Shown piece by piece: positions 1 through 5,458 of a stretch of DNA of 5,469 nucleotides. The notes beneath the pieces are model-generated. The model was not told the origin of the DNA, did no database searches, and was given only the letters and a program-made list of their open reading frames with translations. The stretch's first letter is position 1. Every line of letters begins with the position of its first letter. Origin of the DNA: an uncultured Paracoccaceae bacterium (GTDB lineage Bacteria > Pseudomonadota > Alphaproteobacteria > Rhodobacterales > Rhodobacteraceae); the NCBI GenBank assembly GCA_937900975.1, contig CALCPC010000684.1, positions 1 to 5,469 of the forward strand, written 5' to 3'. The position numbers and the translations under genes were made by a program.

Positions 1-297
1 CTGCTGATCTTGAGACAGCGATTTCTGATCCAATGTGAACGGAAATTGCTCTATGACGCGGATCATCTGCGCGCTTTCATCGCCGATGATCTGAACGCAA
101 CCGCACACATCAAGCGAAACCCTACCCGAAAAGAAGATCGGCCAATCGATTGGCTGCTCTACAAAGAGCGGCATTCGGTTGAGTGTTTCTTCAATCGTAT
201 CAAACGCTTCCGCCGGATCGCTCTGCGGTGCGAGAAAACCGTCAGCTCATTCAAAGCATTCGTCGACCTCGCATGCGCAATGGTGTGGATCAGCTAA
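1..297 (+). pseudogene. IS5-family transposase, 3' fragment (degenerate)
   Basis: This is the C-terminal part of a DDE transposase of the IS5 family (IS427-like by general appearance), the enzyme that cuts and joins insertion-sequence ends. The frame is open from the window edge to the TAA at 295-297. It contains the family signature Y-(2)-R-(3)-E-(6)-K in LYKERHSVECFFNRIK, with Y at 160-162, the catalytic E at 181-183 and K at 202-204. The usual C-terminal helix follows (FRRIALRCEK, then a hydrophobic AFVDLACAMVW end). Upstream, YDADHLRAFIAD matches the region after the second catalytic Asp. The Asp expected three residues before that Tyr is a Lys, and the residues before it do not resemble the family, so the copy looks decayed or rearranged. 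The N-terminal part lies outside the window or is lost. GC is about 51% by hand count, lower than the flanking genes, as expected of acquired DNA. No terminal inverted repeat could be identified. Confidence 0.8.
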
Positions 298-322
298 ATG
301 CAGACGCCGCCTAGACCGTCGG

Positions 323-1810
323 TCAGTCCGCGGGATAAAGGCCGCGGAACTTTCGCTGCAAATAGTCGATCAAAGCCGCCTCTCCCGGCGGTCGGCCAAT
401 CGCTGCGGCGATTAAAGCCTCGGGATCGCGTTCCGCCCCCGGCGCATGGATGCGTGGCGCGAGCCAAGCCCGCACCGGGCCAAGGTCGCCCGCCGCCATC
501 TTGGCATCGAGATCTGGGATCGCCTTCTCCATCGCGGAAAAGAGCTCCGCCGCATAAAGATTGCCGATGGTGTAGCTCGGGAAATAGCCGAACGCCCCGA
601 TCGACCAGTGCACGTCTTGCAACACGCCCTCCGCGGGCGTCGGCACCTGGTGCCCGAACAACGCCGCATAGCTTGCGTTCCAAGCGTCCTCTAACGCCGC
701 CACCGCAAGATCGCCCGCGATCAGATCGCGTTCCAGCCCAAAGCGCAGGATGATGTGGAGGTTGTAGTGCACCTCATCGGCCTCCGTCCGGATAAAGCCC
801 GGCTCAACCCGGTTGAGCGCCCGCCAAAGCCCCTCGGGCGTTTTCGGACCCAACGGACCCAACGCCCCCTCCATCGCCGGGAAAAGCCATTCCGCAAAAG
901 CGCGGGAGCGGCCGATCTGGTTCTCGAAAAGCCGCGACTGGCTTTCGTGCACGCCCATCGAGGCATAGGTCCCGACAGGGGTCAGCGCCCGGTCGGGGTC
1001 GATTGATTGCTCATAGACCGCGTGCCCCATTTCGTGGATCAGCGAAAAAATGTTGCCGGTCGGGTCGGCCTCATCGATCCGTGTGGTCACACGCACATCG
1101 CGCCCGGCGCCGCTGCAAAACGGGTGCACCGCCGTGTCGATCCGCCCGGCATCGAGCGTATAGCCGAAAACGCGCGCAAGCTCTGGCGCGAGGGCCGATT
1201 GCCTCTGGGCCGGAAAGACGCCCGCAATGCGCGGCTCTCCCCCCGCTCGGGGCGCGATCTCGGCGCGGCGCGCGGCGAGCGCTTGGCCAAGCCCGTCGAA
1301 AAGCGTCGTCAAACGGGCCGCCGTCATCCCCGGTTCATACTGGTCAAGAAGCGCGTCATAGGCCGCGCCGTCCTGGGCCAGGCAAGCGGCCTCCTCCCGC
1401 TTTAGATCCACGATCTCGGCCAGCGCCGGGGCAAAGGCTGCAAAGTCGTTCTCGGCCCGCGCCGCCGCCCAAACACCCTGCGCGCGGGAGGTTTTGGCCG
1501 CCAGCGCCACCGCCAGCGCCCCTGGCACCCGTACCGCCCGCCGGTGCCGCCGCCCGATCAAGGCCACATTGCGCTGAGCCATGGGGGCCAGATCCGCCTC
1601 GGCCAGTGCGGCCAACCAATCACCGACCCGCGCGTCGCAGTCGCGCGCATGGATCGCTGCCTCGAGCGCGCCAACCTGTTCGGCCCGGGCGGGCGCCCCC
1701 TGCCGGGGCATCATCGTCTCTTGATCCCAGGCAAGAAGTGCGGCCACCTGGCCCAGCGCCAGTGTGTCGCGCGCATGCGCCATAAGCTGCCCGTAAGGTT
1801 CGTTGTCCAT
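323..1810 (-). CDS. M32 family (thermostable-type) metallocarboxypeptidase
   Basis: This zinc carboxypeptidase (peptidase family M32, Pfam Peptidase_M32) removes C-terminal residues from peptides, probably in the cytosol, as no signal peptide or membrane segment is visible. At 495 residues it has the usual family length. Motifs appear in the expected order: HPF at 229-231, DVRVTT at 238-243, the zinc-binding HEMGH at 259-263 (both His are ligands, Glu260 is catalytic), GTYASMGVHES at 280-290 with Glu289 as third ligand, FIRTEADEVHYNLHI at 339-353, QDVHWS at 398-403 and GYFPSY at 408-413. All key residues are present, so the enzyme should be active. The ATG start at 1810 gives the normal family N-terminus (LLAWDQETMMP at 25-35) and has a GGGA Shine-Dalgarno-like stretch about seven bases upstream. 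It is transcribed divergently from the DUF1800 gene. Its stop lies 25 bases from the transposase remnant, and no intrinsic terminator is visible in that gap. Confidence 0.96.
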   Translation of the reverse strand: MDNEPYGQLMAHARDTLALGQVAALLAWDQETMMPRQGAPARAEQVGALEAAIHARDCDARVGDWLAALAEADLAPMAQRNVALIGRRHRRAVRVPGALAVALAAKTSRAQGVWAAARAENDFAAFAPALAEIVDLKREEAACLAQDGAAYDALLDQYEPGMTAARLTTLFDGLGQALAARRAEIAPRAGGEPRIAGVFPAQRQSALAPELARVFGYTLDAGRIDTAVHPFCSGAGRDVRVTTRIDEADPTGNIFSLIHEMGHAVYEQSIDPDRALTPVGTYASMGVHESQSRLFENQIGRSRAFAEWLFPAMEGALGPLGPKTPEGLWRALNRVEPGFIRTEADEVHYNLHIILRFGLERDLIAGDLAVAALEDAWNASYAALFGHQVPTPAEGVLQDVHWSIGAFGYFPSYTIGNLYAAELFSAMEKAIPDLDAKMAAGDLGPVRAWLAPRIHAPGAERDPEALIAAAIGRPPGEAALIDYLQRKFRGLYPAD

Positions 1811-1835
1811 AAGCTTGTCCCGACCGTATCCAGTC

Positions 1836-1845
1836 CATAGCTATG
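1836..1845. promoter_or_regulatory. Perfect palindrome CATAGCTATG, possible operator
   Basis: A ten-base perfect palindrome sits 26 bases upstream of the carboxypeptidase start and is immediately followed by a second AT-containing palindrome, GATATC (1847-1852). AT-containing dyads are scarce in this GC-rich sequence. Location in a divergent promoter region suits a regulator site or promoter element, but the dyad is short and could be chance. Confidence 0.25.
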
Positions 1846-1858
1846 CGATATCGGCGGA

Positions 1859-1901
1859 CAGGAAAAGAAAGACCGGGCGCCGCGACGGAAACGCGGCCCG
1901 G
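1859..1901 (-). terminator. Terminator- or attenuator-like hairpin with U-rich tail, minus strand
   Basis: Read on the minus strand, CCGGGCCGCG (1901-1892) can pair with CGCGGCGCCCGG (1884-1873), giving ten base pairs with a two-base bulge and a seven-base loop. A run with eight T in the first ten bases follows (1872-1863). That is the shape of an intrinsic terminator pointing toward the carboxypeptidase gene, ending about 50 bases before its start codon. It could block antisense transcription arriving from the DUF1800 side, or attenuate the carboxypeptidase transcript if its promoter lies further right. On the plus strand the same hairpin lies in the DUF1800 leader and has no U tract. Confidence 0.45.
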
Positions 1902-1938
1902 CTGCGTAAGACACACCGGGATCCAACGGGAGAGCGGC

Positions 1939-3300
1939 ATGGCAATACCAAGACATGTGATGGCCGAGATCCGGTATGGCTTTGGGCTGCGGCCCGGCGC
2001 GCCGACCCATGACGGGGCGGCCGCGCTGCTGGCAAGCCTCGACCGCACCGACCCCTACCTGACCGTCGGCGGCCGCGCCGATTTCGCGACGCGTGCAACG
2101 CTGGTGCAAGACAACAAGGATGCCCGCCGGGCGCGGCGGAAACAGGAAGCCGGCGCCGAGGAGATGTACAAATCCTCCGTCTCCGCCCTGCGCAAAACCA
2201 TCGCTGCCGATATCAAATGGTCGGTCGAGGCTGCGATGCTGTCGCCGCAGCCGTTTCGGGAGCGCCTGGTGCTGTTCTGGTCCGATCATTTCAGCGTCTC
2301 GGGCCCGTCGCTGCGTGAGCGCACGATGATCCCCGACATGATCAACGGCGCCATCCGCTCCACCGTCGCAACCAGTTTTCCCGCCATGCTGCGCGCGGTC
2401 ATCACGCATCCCGCGATGCTTCAATACCTCGATCAGTCGATGTCCGTCGGCCCAAACTCTGAGGCTGGGCAGGCGAAAAAGCGCGGTTTGAACGAGAACC
2501 TGGCGCGCGAGGTGTTGGAGCTTCACACCCTTGGCGTCGATGCCGCCTACACCCAGGCCGACGTCCGTGAGTTTGCCGAGCTTTTGACCGGCATGACCTT
2601 TGACGCCGACGGGTTCCGCTTTCGCCCCCGGATGGCAGAGCCTGGGGCAGAGACAGTGCTTGGCACCCGCTATGGGCGCGGCAAAGCCACGCTCGGGACG
2701 GTTGAAAAGGCGCTTCGCGACCTGGCGCTGCGGCCCGAGACGGCCGCGCACTTGGCCGGTAAACTGATCACCCATTTCGTCGGCGGTCCGCCCAACCCGG
2801 GGCATTTGGACCAGGTTGCCAGCGCCTATCTTGAAAACCACGGCGCGCTGATGCCGGTTTATGCCGCGCTTCTTGATCACCCCGCTGCCTGGCGGGGAGA
2901 ATTTCAGAAGGTCAAAACGCCGTTTGAGTTCATCGTCGCCGGGTTTCGCGCCTATGGCATCCCCCATAAGACGCTGCGCCAGTTGGAGCCGCGGGTTCTG
3001 ACGCGGCTGGTGATGCGGCCGATGGCAGCGATGGGCCAACCCTATTTGTCGGCGTCCGGCCCCGACGGCTGGTCGGAGGACCCCGCGGATTGGATCACCG
3101 CGCCAGGGCTGGCAGAGCGGATCCTTTGGGCGCAGATGATGGCCGCGCGCTTTGGCGACGGGGTTGAACCCGCCGCGTTCCTCGCCCGGACGCTGCCGGG
3201 CGTCGCCTCCCGCGCGCTGCAGCGGGCCGTGCGCCGGGCCGAAACGCGTGAGGATGCGCTGGCGCTTGTGCTGGCCTCTCCAGAGTTCAATCGCCGATAA
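1939..3300 (+). CDS. DUF1800 domain-containing protein
   Basis: This is a 453-residue member of the DUF1800 family (PF08811), whose biochemical function is not established. Recognisable features in order: an N-terminal IRYGFGLRPG (11-20); a basic, Ala-rich helix (60-75); RERLVLFWSDHFSVS (107-121); HPAMLQYLDQ (157-166); the hallmark NENLAREVLELHTLGV (185-200) followed by YTQADVREFAELLTGMT (204-220); a conserved segment with HLAGKLITHFVGG (271-283); and the typical C-terminal end ALVLASPEFNRR (442-453). The length is near the short end of the family and no truncation is seen. The ATG at 1939 is preferred over an in-frame ATG at 1843 because GGGAGAG precedes it and the residues between the two starts look non-coding. 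I see no signal peptide or membrane helix. The gene lies 17 bases upstream of a DUF1501 gene, a recurring pairing that suggests joint function. Confidence 0.93.
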   Translation: MAIPRHVMAEIRYGFGLRPGAPTHDGAAALLASLDRTDPYLTVGGRADFATRATLVQDNKDARRARRKQEAGAEEMYKSSVSALRKTIAADIKWSVEAAMLSPQPFRERLVLFWSDHFSVSGPSLRERTMIPDMINGAIRSTVATSFPAMLRAVITHPAMLQYLDQSMSVGPNSEAGQAKKRGLNENLAREVLELHTLGVDAAYTQADVREFAELLTGMTFDADGFRFRPRMAEPGAETVLGTRYGRGKATLGTVEKALRDLALRPETAAHLAGKLITHFVGGPPNPGHLDQVASAYLENHGALMPVYAALLDHPAAWRGEFQKVKTPFEFIVAGFRAYGIPHKTLRQLEPRVLTRLVMRPMAAMGQPYLSASGPDGWSEDPADWITAPGLAERILWAQMMAARFGDGVEPAAFLARTLPGVASRALQRAVRRAETREDALALVLASPEFNRR

Positions 3301-3307
3301 CCGGGAC

Positions 3308-3335
3308 GGAGCGAGACATGAAGGATGGATCGATG
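3308..3335 (+). promoter_or_regulatory. Two Shine-Dalgarno/start pairs for the DUF1501 gene
   Basis: GGAG at 3308-3311 lies six bases before the ATG at 3318. AAGGA at 3321-3325 lies seven bases before the in-frame ATG at 3333. The second start would remove five residues (MKDGS) and leave MTRRRLLG, so the twin-arginine motif is kept with either start. Both spacings are good, so the sequence alone does not decide between them. Confidence 0.5.
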
Positions 3336-4508
3336 ACGCGCCGAAGACTTCTCGGCCAAACGCTTTTGGCGGGATGTTCGGCGGCTGCAAGCCCGCTTTT
3401 GACGCCGGTCACGCTGGCCTCCGCGCCTGGCGACAACCGTTTGGTTGTTATCGTTTTGCGCGGTGGCATGGACGGGCTGGACGTGGTCCAGCCCCTTGGC
3501 GACCCGGCGCTGACCCGGCTGCGCCCGGATTTCAAGCTGGGCGAGGCGGGTGGTGCGGCGGATCTTGATGGGTTTTTCGCCCTGCATAAGGCCGCCGGCG
3601 ATCTGATGCCGCTTTGGAGCGCGGGCGAATTGTCGTTCGTTCACGCGGTCTCGACGCCCTATCGCGGCAAGCGCAGCCATTTCGACGGGCAGGATTTCCT
3701 TGAAAATGGCGGCGGCGACCCCGACGGGACGCTGACAAACGGGCGCGATGGATGGCTCAACCGGATGCTCAGCCTTGTGCCCAGCAGCCGTACCGACACG
3801 GCCATTGCCGTGGGCCGCCACGCGCCGTTGATCCTGTCGGGCGACAACCCGGTGGGGGCATGGTCGCCGGAGGCGGATCTCGACATCTCGGCGCAGGCGG
3901 AGCTTTTGTTGGAACAGATTTACGCCGAGGATCCGCTGTTCGCCAACGCCGCCGACACGGCGCTGGAGCTTTCCGCCGAGCGCGACGCCCCGGACATGTC
4001 GCCGGCGCGGGCCGGCAAGGCAGAGCCTTTGGCCGCCTTCGCGGCAGAGCGGTTGAACCGCGACACCAGGATCGCGGCATTCTCGATCGGCGGCTGGGAT
4101 TCCCATCGCCGCCAGATGGGCGTGATCGAGCGGCCGCTTAAGGAACTGGCGACGGCGCTGACGACCTTAAAGGAAAAGCTGGGACCGAACTGGCAGCGGA
4201 CCACCGTGCTCGCGATGACGGAGTTTGGGCGGACCGTGCGCCAGAACGGCGCGCTCGGCACCGATCACGGCACCGGCGGTGCGATGGTGATCGCGGGCGG
4301 TACGCTGCGCGCCGCGCGGGTCCATGGCACCTGGCCGGGGCTGGGGGAGCGCGCGCTGCTCAACGACCGCGATCTGATGCCCACCAACGATCTTCGGCGC
4401 TATGCCGGTTGGGCGCTTCGCGGGCTTTACGGCCTGTCCTCAGTGGACATTGAGCGGGTGGTGTTCCCCGGCGTCGATCTGGGTCTCGATCCCAAATTTC
4501 TGGCTTGA
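3318..4508 (+). CDS. DUF1501 domain-containing protein with Tat signal peptide
   Basis: This is a 396-residue DUF1501 protein (PF07394), of unproven activity, generally grouped with the alkaline-phosphatase-like fold. The N-terminus reads TRRRLLGQTLLAG (7-19), a twin-arginine signal followed by a hydrophobic stretch and a plausible signal-peptidase site ASA at 34-36, so export of a folded protein to the periplasm is expected. LLAGC at 16-20 also fits a lipobox. Conserved stations are VIVLRGGMDGLD (44-55), SHFDGQDFLENG (120-131), GGWDSH (258-263), TEFGRTVRQNG (301-311) and GTDHGTGGAM (314-323). The last three are His/Asp-rich and look like metal-binding positions by analogy with the superfamily. 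It ends with PTNDLRRYAGWALRGLYGL (355-373), typical of the family. The ATG at 3318 has GGAG at 3308-3311; an in-frame ATG at 3333 has its own AAGGA at 3321-3325. It is the second gene of the DUF1800 operon, starting 17 bases after the first gene. Confidence 0.93.
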   Translation: MKDGSMTRRRLLGQTLLAGCSAAASPLLTPVTLASAPGDNRLVVIVLRGGMDGLDVVQPLGDPALTRLRPDFKLGEAGGAADLDGFFALHKAAGDLMPLWSAGELSFVHAVSTPYRGKRSHFDGQDFLENGGGDPDGTLTNGRDGWLNRMLSLVPSSRTDTAIAVGRHAPLILSGDNPVGAWSPEADLDISAQAELLLEQIYAEDPLFANAADTALELSAERDAPDMSPARAGKAEPLAAFAAERLNRDTRIAAFSIGGWDSHRRQMGVIERPLKELATALTTLKEKLGPNWQRTTVLAMTEFGRTVRQNGALGTDHGTGGAMVIAGGTLRAARVHGTWPGLGERALLNDRDLMPTNDLRRYAGWALRGLYGLSSVDIERVVFPGVDLGLDPKFLA

Positions 4509-4513
4509 TTGTA

Positions 4514-4543
4514 TCTTTTTTCGCAACGGATCTTGCTTAGAAT
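4514..4543 (+). promoter_or_regulatory. Candidate azoR promoter
   Basis: TAGAAT at 4538-4543 differs from the consensus -10 by one base and lies in a locally AT-rich stretch just after the DUF1501 stop. At the correct distance upstream there is only a T-rich, poor -35 (around 4514-4520). A start near 4550 would give a leader of about 60 bases that includes the fold at 4574-4606. azoR could instead be read through from the DUF1800/DUF1501 operon. Confidence 0.3.
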
Positions 4544-4573
4544 CAGTGTTTGTTTCCGCCGTGGGCTCATTAC

Positions 4574-4606
4574 CTCCTCTTCATGACAGCATGGTCTGAA
4601 AAGGAG
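4574..4606 (+). promoter_or_regulatory. azoR leader hairpin covering the Shine-Dalgarno sequence
   Basis: The azoR Shine-Dalgarno AAGGAG (4601-4606) is six bases before the ATG at 4613. Upstream, CTCCTCTT (4574-4581) can pair with AAAAGGAG (4599-4606) with one C/A mismatch, and the inner CATG (4582-4585) can pair with CATG (4590-4593) over a four-base loop, leaving GTCTG (4594-4598) as a bulge. The upstream arm extends leftward to ACCTCCT (4572-4578), the same core as the anti-Shine-Dalgarno end of 16S rRNA. Such a fold would hide the ribosome binding site. Whether it forms or is regulated is inference. Confidence 0.4.
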
Positions 4607-4612
4607 ATCCCG

Positions 4613-5173
4613 ATGTCCAACAGCACACTTGTCGTCACGGCCAGCGCGGCCGGCGCGCAGTCTGTGTCTCGCAAATTGGCGCTGGAACTGGCCGAGACGC
4701 TTGGCGGGCCCGTGACGCTGCGCGATGTCTCGGGTGGCTTGCCCGTCGTTGACGCCGACTTTCTCGGCGGGCGGGAGGGCGCATCCACCAAAGTCTCGGA
4801 AGAGTTGATTGCGGAACTGCGCGCCCATGATCGCGTGATCCTGGCGGCGCCCATGTACAATTTCGGTGTGCCCGCAGCGCTGAAATCCTGGATCGATCTG
4901 GTGGCCCGCGCCGGCCAAACCTTTCGCTACACCGAGACGGGCCCCGAGGGGCTTTTGACAGGCAAAACCGGCTATGTCGTCGTCACGACCGGCGGCACAC
5001 CGGCCGCGGGTGCGGTGGATTTTACGACGCCCTATCTGGTGCATGTCTTGGCGTTTCTTGGCATAAGCGGCGCGCAGGTGGTCACGGCGGACCGGATGGT
5101 TGTGGACGCCAACGCGTCGCTTGCCACCGCGCGGGGCACGATCAGAACGCTTGCAAGCCACGCGGCGGCCTAA
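4613..5173 (+). CDS. azoR: FMN-dependent NADH-azoreductase / NADH:quinone oxidoreductase
   Basis: This flavodoxin-like flavoenzyme of the AzoR family uses NAD(P)H and bound FMN to reduce quinones and, in vitro, azo dyes; the likely physiological role is detoxification of quinones and electrophiles in the cytosol. At 186 residues it is slightly shorter than the usual figure of about 200. The N-terminal strand STLVVTASAAGAQSVSRKL (4-22) holds the FMN phosphate-binding loop. The signature APMYNFGVPAALKSWIDLV (79-97), followed by ARAGQTFRYTETGPEGL (98-114), is diagnostic, with the flavin-contacting PMYNF at 80-84. TTGG at 125-128 corresponds to the second flavin-contact loop, and LAFLGISGA (147-155) to the family's FLGF-G region. 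The ATG at 4613 is chosen because AAGGAG lies six bases upstream; an in-frame ATG at 4550 would add 21 residues with no family character. It may have its own promoter in the 104-base gap after the DUF1501 gene. No neighbouring LysR- or HxlR-type regulator is in view. Confidence 0.94.
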   Translation: MSNSTLVVTASAAGAQSVSRKLALELAETLGGPVTLRDVSGGLPVVDADFLGGREGASTKVSEELIAELRAHDRVILAAPMYNFGVPAALKSWIDLVARAGQTFRYTETGPEGLLTGKTGYVVVTTGGTPAAGAVDFTTPYLVHVLAFLGISGAQVVTADRMVVDANASLATARGTIRTLASHAAA

Positions 5174-5201
5174 GTCAAAACCCCGCGCGCGCCGCGCTGA
5201 C

Positions 5202-5218
5202 GCCGCCGCGGGGGCGGC
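5202..5218. terminator. GC hairpin after azoR, weak terminator candidate
   Basis: GCCGCC (5202-5207) and GGCGGC (5213-5218) form a perfect six-base-pair stem with a five-base loop, 28 bases after the azoR stop. Only two T follow on the plus strand, so it is not a standard intrinsic terminator. It may stabilise the 3' end or be a by-product of composition. Confidence 0.2.
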
Positions 5219-5306
5219 TTGGGGCCGCACGCGCAAGGGGTCTCTCCCCGCCGCCGGCTGGGGGCCTGCGGTCGCTGAAGGCCCCGGACGCCATGCGCGG
5301 CGCCGT

Positions 5307-5321
5307 CGGTCACGCTGACCG
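5307..5321. repeat. Inverted repeat CGGTCA-CGC-TGACCG
   Basis: Two six-base arms (5307-5312 and 5316-5321) are perfectly complementary around a three-base centre. A dyad of this size could be an operator half-site pair or a small hairpin, and no adjacent gene is recognised to support either. The TGACC/GGTCA arms are less purely GC than the surroundings, which makes it slightly more notable than the other repeats here. Confidence 0.25.
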
Positions 5322-5362
5322 CGACGCGGCGGTCAAGGCCCAACCAACCGTGCGCGGTGCCG

Positions 5363-5406
5363 CCCGTCCCAAGCCGCCCCCGGTCCCGCCCCGGACCCCC
5401 CCGCCC
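5363..5406 (-). other. G-quadruplex motif (seven G runs) on the minus strand
   Basis: The plus strand has C runs at 5363-5365, 5368-5370, 5377-5381, 5385-5387, 5389-5392, 5396-5402 and 5404-5406. The separating loops are 2, 6, 3, 1, 3 and 1 bases. On the minus strand this satisfies the usual rule of four or more runs of at least three G with loops of seven or fewer, almost twice over. The plus strand could form an i-motif. Function is unknown. Confidence 0.7.
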
Positions 5407-5433
5407 ATTTCGTGGCGCCCCCCGGACCAACCG

Positions 5434-5458
5434 CCCCGTCCCGCCAGCCCCGTTGCCC
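5434..5458 (-). other. Second G-quadruplex motif on the minus strand
   Basis: C runs on the plus strand at 5434-5437, 5440-5442, 5448-5451 and 5456-5458, with loops of 2, 5 and 4 bases, give a four-run G-quadruplex motif on the minus strand. A further C6 run at 5418-5423 lies between the two motifs, but its ten-base gap excludes it from the strict rule. Confidence 0.6.

Larger units (their letters stand above)
1811..1938. promoter_or_regulatory. Divergent intergenic region with promoters of the M32 and DUF1800 genes
   Basis: These 128 bases separate two divergent starts, so both promoters must lie here or inside the opposing gene. A weak plus-strand candidate is TTGTCC (1815-1820) with a 17-base spacer to TAGCTA (1838-1843), but the -10 match is poor. 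No convincing minus-strand hexamers were found. The region also holds a perfect palindrome at 1836-1845, GATATC at 1847-1852 and a strong GC hairpin at 1873-1901. The DUF1800 ribosome binding site, GGGAGAG, lies at 1928-1934. Confidence 0.45.

Noticed and set aside
1003..1785. A 260-codon plus-strand open frame within the carboxypeptidase gene
   Set aside because: Pro/Arg/Ala-rich low-complexity translation lying opposite the conserved M32 coding sequence, which contains HEMGH and other catalytic motifs.
1711..3390. A 559-codon minus-strand open frame antisense to the DUF1800 gene and part of the carboxypeptidase gene
   Set aside because: It overlaps two well-supported genes, its translation is rich in Arg, Gly and His with no family pattern, and long antisense open frames are common in GC-rich DNA.
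3042..4106. A 354-codon minus-strand open frame antisense to the DUF1501 gene
   Set aside because: No recognisable motif, full overlap with a conserved gene that has a strong signal peptide and motifs, and a composition typical of a shadow frame.
4478..4521. Possible intrinsic terminator at the end of the DUF1501 gene (TGGG/CCCA arms, then a T6 run at 4516-4521)
   Set aside because: The stem is only four base pairs with a seven-base loop, lies inside coding sequence and is about 20 bases from the T run, so it does not form a terminator.
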